A stretch of DNA of 64,000 nt, taken from NCBI RefSeq assembly GCF_001976065.1, contig NZ_MNAH01000001.1:310001-374000 (forward strand), in the 5' to 3' direction. This DNA comes from Pseudomonas putida. Its GTDB lineage: Bacteria; Pseudomonadota; Gammaproteobacteria; Pseudomonadales; Pseudomonadaceae. Below the pieces are notes generated by a model. That model saw nothing but the letters and a program-made list of their open reading frames with translations, did not search any database and was not told where the DNA came from. Positions 58,873 through 64,000 of the stretch are shown here, one piece after another. The position numbers and the translations under genes are program-made. The stretch's first letter is position 1. Each line of letters opens with the position of its first letter.

Positions 58873-59829
58873 TTACTTGCGAGCGACGATCACCGCCCGC
58901 ATCGGCGCCGGCAGGCCTTCGATGGTCTTGCTGTGATCCTCGGGATCAAGGAAGTCACTCAGCGACTGGTACTTCATCCACTCCGTCCCGCGCTGTTCTT
59001 CGACCGTGGTCACGCTCACGTCCACGCATTTCACATCAGTGAACCCGGCACGCCGCAGCCACAACTCCAGCGCCGGCACCGATGGCAGGAACCACACGTT
59101 GCGCATCTGCGCGTAACGGTCTTCCGGCACCAGCACCTGGTGTTTGTCGCCTTCGACCACCAGCGTCTCCAGCACCAGTTCACCGCCCTTGACCAGGCAA
59201 TCTTTGAGCGCCAGCAAATGCTCGATTGGCGAGCGGCGGTGGTAGAACACGCCCATGGAAAACACTGTGTCGAAGCCTTCGAGGTTCGGCGGCAGGTCTT
59301 CGAACGGGAAGGGCAGGTGCCAGGCGTTCGGCTGTGACAAGTAGCGCTGCACGGCCTGGAACTGGCAGAAGAACAACCAGTTCGGATCGACCCCGATCAC
59401 GCTGTCCGCGCCGGCCCCGAGCATGCGCCACATGTAATAGCCGTTGCCGCAGCCGACATCGAGGATACGCTTGCCCTTGAGGTCCAGGTGCGGGGCGACG
59501 CGCGACCATTTCCAGTCCGAGCGCCATTCGGTGTCGACGTGCACGCCGAACAGATCGAACGGGCCTTTGCGCCACGGCGACAAGCCCATCAGCGCGGTGC
59601 GCATTTGCGCGCGGGTGGCGTCGTCGCAATCGGTGTCCAGTTTCAAACCGTTCAGCAGGTCGACTTCGCTTGGCTGGATCGGCGGCAAGGCATCCAGCGC
59701 GCTTTGCCAACGTTCCAGGTCGCCGTGGCCCTTTTCCATTTTCTTGTCGAGTTGCTGCTGCAGGGTGTTGGCCCAATCGGCCAGCGGCGTGCCGGCCAGA
59801 CGGCGAGCGAGGGGAGACAGATCAATCAT
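58873..59829 (-). CDS. cmoB: tRNA U34 carboxymethyltransferase CmoB
   Basis: A 318-residue SAM-type fold using carboxy-SAM to make cmo5U34. The conserved region [28 protein letters not shown] is at about residues 121-148; [12 protein letters not shown] and [20 protein letters not shown] follow. It overlaps cmoA by 4 bp. Confidence 0.96.
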   Translation of the reverse strand: MIDLSPLARRLAGTPLADWANTLQQQLDKKMEKGHGDLERWQSALDALPPIQPSEVDLLNGLKLDTDCDDATRAQMRTALMGLSPWRKGPFDLFGVHVDTEWRSDWKWSRVAPHLDLKGKRILDVGCGNGYYMWRMLGAGADSVIGVDPNWLFFCQFQAVQRYLSQPNAWHLPFPFEDLPPNLEGFDTVFSMGVFYHRRSPIEHLLALKDCLVKGGELVLETLVVEGDKHQVLVPEDRYAQMRNVWFLPSVPALELWLRRAGFTDVKCVDVSVTTVEEQRGTEWMKYQSLSDFLDPEDHSKTIEGLPAPMRAVIVARK

Positions 59830-60569
59830 GGCAAGGCAATCAACGAGGCAAAGTTAAGACACTGGAACCACGGCACGACTTTCGAGAACCCGGCGGCCAA
59901 CAGGCGTTCGCGGTGTTCTTCGAGGCTGTCGGGCTTCATGACGTTTTCGATGGCGCTGCGCTTCTGGGCGATTTCCAGTTCGCTGTAGCCGTTGGCGCGC
60001 TTGAAGGCGACATGCAGGTCGGTGAGCAGCGCGTGCTCCTTTTCGTCTTCAAAACGCAGTTTTTCCGAGAGAATCAGGGCGCCACCGGGTAACAGCGATT
60101 GATGGATGCGCGTCAGCAACGCGGTGCGCTGATCCGGCGCGATGAATTGCAGGGTGAAATTCAGCGCCACCACCGAGGCCGGTTTGAATTCCAGGGCGAG
60201 GATGTCGCCCTCGATCACGTCCACCGGCAGCAACTCCTGGAACATCGAGTCCTGGCCGTTCAAGTATTCGCGGCATCGCTCGACCATGGCCGCGGAGTTA
60301 TCCACAGCGACAACGCGACAACCCTCGGTGCGCACATGTCGACGCAGCGCCTGGGTCACTGCGCCCAGGGACGAACCGAGGTCGTAGAGCACGCTGCCCG
60401 GTTGGGCGAATTGCGCGGCGAGCACACCGAGATTCTCGACGATGGTCGGGTAACCCGGCACCGAGCGCTTGATCATGTCCGGGAACACCCGCACCACGTC
60501 CTCATTGAAGGCGAAGTCAGGCACCTGGGCCAAAGGCTGGGCGAAAAGGCGATCGGATTCTTTGCTCAC
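59826..60569 (-). CDS. cmoA: Carboxy-S-adenosyl-L-methionine synthase CmoA
   Basis: A 247-residue SAM-binding protein that makes carboxy-SAM from SAM and prephenate for CmoB. Motifs: [38 protein letters not shown]. It heads the two-gene operon. Confidence 0.95.
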   Translation of the reverse strand: MSKESDRLFAQPLAQVPDFAFNEDVVRVFPDMIKRSVPGYPTIVENLGVLAAQFAQPGSVLYDLGSSLGAVTQALRRHVRTEGCRVVAVDNSAAMVERCREYLNGQDSMFQELLPVDVIEGDILALEFKPASVVALNFTLQFIAPDQRTALLTRIHQSLLPGGALILSEKLRFEDEKEHALLTDLHVAFKRANGYSELEIAQKRSAIENVMKPDSLEEHRERLLAAGFSKVVPWFQCLNFASLIALP

Positions 60570-60662
60570 GGCGGTTCCGGCGGTGTCGATGAAAAGGCCG
60601 GCATTTTAGCCTAGGTACCCGAGTGCCGCGACGGGATTTCGATAGCGTGTTGGCCTGATCGC

Positions 60663-62210
60663 TTAGCCAATGGGAGTGCCTTTGGCGCACTGTACGCCCA
60701 CCTCGGCCAAGGCCTTTTGCAATTCCGCAACGGGATGGCCTAATGCTCGTGCTGCCTGCTCGGCGCCGCAAGCGGCGGTATCAAAGGTTTCGTCTTGACT
60801 CCAATAGCTGTGATTGGCCAGCGCGAACACCTGGAAAGCCTTGCGCTGATCCCAACTTGGTGTCTTGGACAATAAGCAGTAAGCCTTGTTGTAGACACCG
60901 CTGGAATAATGCGCATCCATTCCATTTACGTCGAACTCTGAGGCATGTTCGATGGAGTGCCCATCGGTGGACTGGTGACACATCTGACGGAGCCCGCCGA
61001 GATAACCGTAATCGCCGTCAGGCTTGGTAATGGAGCTCGCGATGACAAAATCACTTTTGCCGTTCCTGCGGTACTTGGCCGCCTCGCCGGACATGTCCGA
61101 AAACGCCTCATTAATTCCACCTTCCTGTGCCGAAGAATCTTCCAGGCCCGAGTTCTGCAAGGAAAAGCCATGACTGATCTCATGGGCAACGATGTCCTGG
61201 CTTACCATGGGATGAAACGACGTCGCTCCGGAGAGGAAAACCCCCATGTTCTCAGTTGTACTCCATCCCGCGCCATCGCCCTTGGCAGTTAAGAAGAGCA
61301 TCTTCAGTCCGCCGATTATTGGCTGGACGCCCAGTATGTCTAGATACAAGTCTCTGGTAATAATCGTGTGGAAATATAAATCGTTGACCGGCGTGTAGCC
61401 GCCATTGATTGTCTCCTGAACGCTAAAAGGGCACGGAAATATCCAAGGGGGAGAGGGTACCTGGATAGTTCCGTAGAATATCTGGATGCCATTGTGATCG
61501 AACGAGCACGCATGGCCCCGTTGCGTGGAAGGCAACGTTGGACGCTCATTACCGTAGCGATACTCGCCAATCAGCACATTGCCACCGGGACCATAGGCAG
61601 GTCGAGTCTCCAGCGACGCAACGCCTTCCCACGATTTGAGTACTTCTCCGGTCGCGGCATCGATCAACCCGGTCGGGTTAGACGGGATCCCAGTCTTGGT
61701 CTTGGCATCGGTACTATAAGACACTCGATAAATCAGTCGCGCCTTGCTCTCATGACGTGGCTGATAGATAAAAAGTTTTGTACTTGTGAAGGTCGGTGCC
61801 TTGGATGTTTCGCCTTTTTTGATCCGCCATTGCTCTTGCAATACCTCTACTGCCTGATTTGCATCCAGCGCCGGTTCTACGTGGGGTAAATCGTGCTCAA
61901 TCCCTTGCAGGTAGCGGCCGCTGGCATGGATGACCTGTCCTTGGGCATCGCGCTCAATAGCAACGCCATGGCCATATATGGATATGCCTCGGTAGGTCTG
62001 AGACATGCGTTGCACCGATCGTTTGCCAGCGAGTGCAATAGGCTCCCCCTTTGCTACAAGATGCAGTTCATCAAGCTTTAATGCGTATTGAGTGTGAGCA
62101 TCTGAACCCACTCCCTTGTCGTCAACTTCCTCAATGGAAGCAGCGAGCGTGAAGAGCGGCAACATGATGGAAAGCGTGCCAAGTAGATGTGGTGCGAGAC
62201 GGCCATACAT
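60663..62210 (-). CDS. Secreted M4-family metalloprotease (thermolysin-like)
   Basis: A 515-residue zymogen-type protease: Sec signal (to about residue 24), FTP/PepSY-like prodomain (about 40-190), then the M4 domain with H343-E344-x-x-H347, third zinc ligand E368 in GGINEAFSD, and the catalytic His434 in DAHYSSGVYN. It contains several cysteines in the mature domain, as in vibriolysin-like enzymes. A GAAGGAA site precedes the start. Its base composition is less GC-rich than neighbouring genes, compatible with acquisition. It is monocistronic. Confidence 0.9.
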   Translation of the reverse strand: MYGRLAPHLLGTLSIMLPLFTLAASIEEVDDKGVGSDAHTQYALKLDELHLVAKGEPIALAGKRSVQRMSQTYRGISIYGHGVAIERDAQGQVIHASGRYLQGIEHDLPHVEPALDANQAVEVLQEQWRIKKGETSKAPTFTSTKLFIYQPRHESKARLIYRVSYSTDAKTKTGIPSNPTGLIDAATGEVLKSWEGVASLETRPAYGPGGNVLIGEYRYGNERPTLPSTQRGHACSFDHNGIQIFYGTIQVPSPPWIFPCPFSVQETINGGYTPVNDLYFHTIITRDLYLDILGVQPIIGGLKMLFLTAKGDGAGWSTTENMGVFLSGATSFHPMVSQDIVAHEISHGFSLQNSGLEDSSAQEGGINEAFSDMSGEAAKYRRNGKSDFVIASSITKPDGDYGYLGGLRQMCHQSTDGHSIEHASEFDVNGMDAHYSSGVYNKAYCLLSKTPSWDQRKAFQVFALANHSYWSQDETFDTAACGAEQAARALGHPVAELQKALAEVGVQCAKGTPIG

Positions 62211-62441
62211 AAGCGTTCCTTCATTGTCAGTAGGCGTTGAGTCATCCTGAGCGTGTCATGAAGTGTCGGCGTCTTACACCTGACAGAACTGATAGGTTTG
62301 CTTTCAATCGTAATGAGATAAGTTATTCGGTAGTTGTTTGCGGGGGAGGGAGCGTTAGCGGTGTACACCAATATGCACGCAAGTATGTGCATGAAACGAG
62401 CGTGTTCCTGAGCATGAGGGCTGTTGGCAATCTGTGTATTG
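62211..62441. other. AT-richer intergenic region upstream of M4 protease
   Basis: About 230 bp with no gene. It contains a dyad ATGCAC-N8-GTGCAT (62373-62392) and a GTGTACAC palindrome (62361-62368), possible operators for the protease gene, and is lower in GC than the average of the window. Confidence 0.4.
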
Positions 62442-63077
62442 CTAGCGCAGTTTTTGAGTGAACGCCGAGGCGGTGATGCCCCATTGCCCCAGCCAGTAGC
62501 TGAGGATGATCACATAGGGCGCCGCATCGAACGGCTCAACAAAGCGACTGATACCAATCATGCTGTCCGAGAACACAAACGCCACCGCGCCTGCTGCCGC
62601 CAACAGCGCCGAACGCTTGGGCACGTCGCTGCCGAGCCGCGCCAGCGCACGCCAGAGCATGGCGCTGATCGCCAGCCCGTAGACGATCACCGGAATCAGC
62701 AACGGCCCCAGCCCGTGAGAGATCAGAACTCCCAGCAGCACGACGCCGACGCTGAGGGCCAGGATCAGCGGCAACAGGGCCAGCCGCCTGCAGTCGCTCA
62801 AATAAGCCTTTAGATAGGCCAGATGGGCGACCAGGAACGCTCCGAGGCCAAACACGAACAAATCCCCCGGCCATGCCAGCAGCACGTCGCCGAGCAGGGA
62901 GAAAATCAACCCGAGGCTGATCCAGCGCCGATACTCGCCGGGCGGTGCGTCGTGCAGCCAGCCGAGCAGGGCCAGCACCGGCAGCGGCTTGACCAGCAGG
63001 CAAAGCAGTGCAGCGTGCACGCTCAGGCCGTAGAGAAAAGTCACCGCGCCCATCAGCGCCAGAATCAGCCAGCCCAC
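62442..63077 (-). CDS. YhhN-family membrane protein (lysoplasmalogenase-like)
   Basis: A 211-residue polytopic membrane protein with about eight hydrophobic segments. It carries YhhN-family motifs (LVKPLPVLALL, LIFSLLGDVLLAWP, VFSDSMIGISRF, SYWLGQWGI). Animal relatives hydrolyse lysoplasmalogen; the bacterial substrate is unknown. The lipoprotein gene upstream ends 2 bp away. Confidence 0.85.
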   Translation of the reverse strand: MGWLILALMGAVTFLYGLSVHAALLCLLVKPLPVLALLGWLHDAPPGEYRRWISLGLIFSLLGDVLLAWPGDLFVFGLGAFLVAHLAYLKAYLSDCRRLALLPLILALSVGVVLLGVLISHGLGPLLIPVIVYGLAISAMLWRALARLGSDVPKRSALLAAAGAVAFVFSDSMIGISRFVEPFDAAPYVIILSYWLGQWGITASAFTQKLR

Positions 63078-63079
63078 GG

Positions 63080-63472
63080 TCAGTTGACCGAAATGGCGCA
63101 GTCGAAGGCATCCGCCGGCAGCACTTCCGGAGCCCAGGGTTGTTGCGAAGTCAGGCGTAGACGTCCCGTGCCAGTGGCAAAGGCCTGGAATCGCCAGGTG
63201 GAAACACCGGCAGCACCGACGACACCGGCATCTTCCGGGTTGCTGTAGACCTCAGGGCTGAGCGCGCGCAGCACACCACCGGCCGAATCCTGGATCGACC
63301 AGCGATAACCCGTGGTTGGATTGCTCGGCAGGGTCAGGATCAGGTTTTGCCCGTTGCTGAGTTTTACCGGGCATTCGCTTTGTTTTTCCACGGTCACGTT
63401 CTGTTTCGGCTGCGTGGCGCAGGCGGCCAGCAAGGCGAGGGCGAGGGGGACAAACAGGCGAGTGGGGGACAT
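63080..63472 (-). CDS. Chagasin-like (I42) inhibitor lipoprotein
   Basis: A 130-residue lipoprotein with lipobox LLAACA (Cys18) and a chagasin-type beta domain (NPTTGYRW motif, then STWRFQAFATGTGRLRL). Chagasins inhibit papain-like cysteine proteases. The start is at the Met before the signal peptide; a Met eight codons earlier is less likely. It precedes yhhN with a 2-bp gap. Confidence 0.85.
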   Translation of the reverse strand: MSPTRLFVPLALALLAACATQPKQNVTVEKQSECPVKLSNGQNLILTLPSNPTTGYRWSIQDSAGGVLRALSPEVYSNPEDAGVVGAAGVSTWRFQAFATGTGRLRLTSQQPWAPEVLPADAFDCAISVN

Positions 63473-63569
63473 AGGCTCAGCGGCTCCAGCGTTCACGACG
63501 AACGGCGAGCATAACCGAGATAAGACAAATTGTGACAGCCAGGGAAAGAAGTGGTGTCAGGGCTGACGC

Positions 63570-63660
63570 CTTCGCTGGCAAGCCAGCGCCTACAATGGTT
63601 TGCGTTGAACACAAATTCAGTGTTCACCAAAGAACCCTGTAGGAGCTGGCTTGCCAGCGA
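63570..63660. repeat. REP-like inverted pair (second family)
   Basis: TTCGCTGGCAAGCCAGCGCCTAC and inverse GTAGGAGCTGGCTTGCCAGCGA, about 43 bp apart, downstream of the lon-type gene. Confidence 0.88.
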
Positions 63661-63688
63661 TAGCGGTAGCGCAGTCGCTACAGGAACA

Positions 63689-64000
63689 TCAGAACAACAC
63701 CTTCGCCACATCGGCGAACCGCTTGGCGAAATGCACGGTAATGCCTTCCTTCAGATACTCCGGCAATTCCTCGAAATTACCCCGGTTAGACTCCGGCAGA
63801 ATCAGCTCGAAAATCTTCTGCCGGCGCGCCGCAATCACCTTCTCACGCACCCCGCCAATCGGCAGTACATGCCCGGTCAGCGTCAGTTCGCCGGTCATGG
63901 CCACGCCTTTTTTCGGTGGCTGGTTGCGGGCCAGGGACAGCAGGGCGCTGGCCATGGTCACACCGGCGCTCGGGCCGTCTTTCGGGGTGGCGCCTTCCGG
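63689..64000 (-). CDS. lon: ATP-dependent protease Lon, C-terminal part (5' end beyond window)
   Basis: The last 103 residues of a Lon protease. The catalytic serine motif PKDGPSAGV is visible near the window edge, and the catalytic lysine is in GGVREKVIAARR. The remaining ATPase and N-domains lie outside the window, so which Lon paralogue this is cannot be decided. Confidence 0.93.
   Translation of the reverse strand, partial: PEGATPKDGPSAGVTMASALLSLARNQPPKKGVAMTGELTLTGHVLPIGGVREKVIAARRQKIFELILPESNRGNFEELPEYLKEGITVHFAKRFADVAKVLF

Overview
The window looks like chromosomal DNA of a fluorescent Pseudomonas (P. fluorescens group). It is GC-rich, carries many copies of two short REP-like palindromes (core GTGGGAGCGAGCCTGCTCGCGAA and core GTAGGAGCTGGCTTGCCAGCGAA), and keeps gene orders typical of gammaproteobacteria and Pseudomonas: queA-tgt-yajC-secD-secF, suhB/trmJ-cysE-iscRSUA-hscBA-fdx-iscX-ndk-rlmN-pilW-rodZ-ispG-hisS-yfgM-bamB-der, xseA, guaBA-mco-tadA and cmoAB. 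The assignment comes from gene content only; no database was searched.

Layout. 1-8.7 kb: a two-component system (kinase cut by the window edge) divergent from an exported MsrB/MsrA pair; a LysR regulator divergent from a class-III aminotransferase; a small P-loop kinase; a PhoD-like phosphatase; a small secreted protein. 9.0-12.2 kb: a nitrilase-family amidohydrolase, an internally duplicated membrane protein and an asparaginase form one operon-like unit. 12.3-17.4 kb: a soluble NAD-linked formate dehydrogenase (fdsGBAD, minus strand). 17.4-21.1 kb: a loose accessory strip next to tRNA-Leu(CAA). It holds duplicated REP-type repeats, a DUF3077-type gene behind a long structured leader with its own small ORF, an AbiF/AbiD-type HEPN protein behind a compact structured RNA element, a frameshifted membrane gene and a small unknown gene.

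21.3-45.4 kb is mostly housekeeping: queuosine synthesis, Sec accessory proteins, a glycine-zipper envelope protein, suhB, trmJ and cysE, then Fe-S cluster assembly led by tandem IscR-type sites, and the ndk-to-der block. 45.5-50.1 kb: a methionine/glutamine transaminase next to an omega-amidase, leuA behind a probable leader peptide, and a small unknown protein. 50.2-58.7 kb: a LytM-like M23 protein, xseA, a decayed permease remnant, an unknown zinc-ribbon-like protein, guaBA, a Tat-exported multicopper oxidase and tadA. 58.9-64 kb: cmoAB, a secreted M4 metalloprotease, a YhhN membrane protein, a chagasin-like lipoprotein and the C-terminal end of a Lon protease.

Functional links. isc supplies Fe-S clusters to enzymes encoded just downstream (RlmN, IspG). 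Periplasmic MsrB/MsrA plausibly answer to the adjacent two-component system. The transaminase and omega-amidase form a known two-step pair. The least explained and most interesting parts are the leader RNA ahead of the DUF3077 gene (two hairpins with the same 8-nt loop and a complementary single-stranded stretch between them), the AbiF-like gene with its upstream RNA element, and the nitrilase/duplicated-membrane-protein/asparaginase unit.
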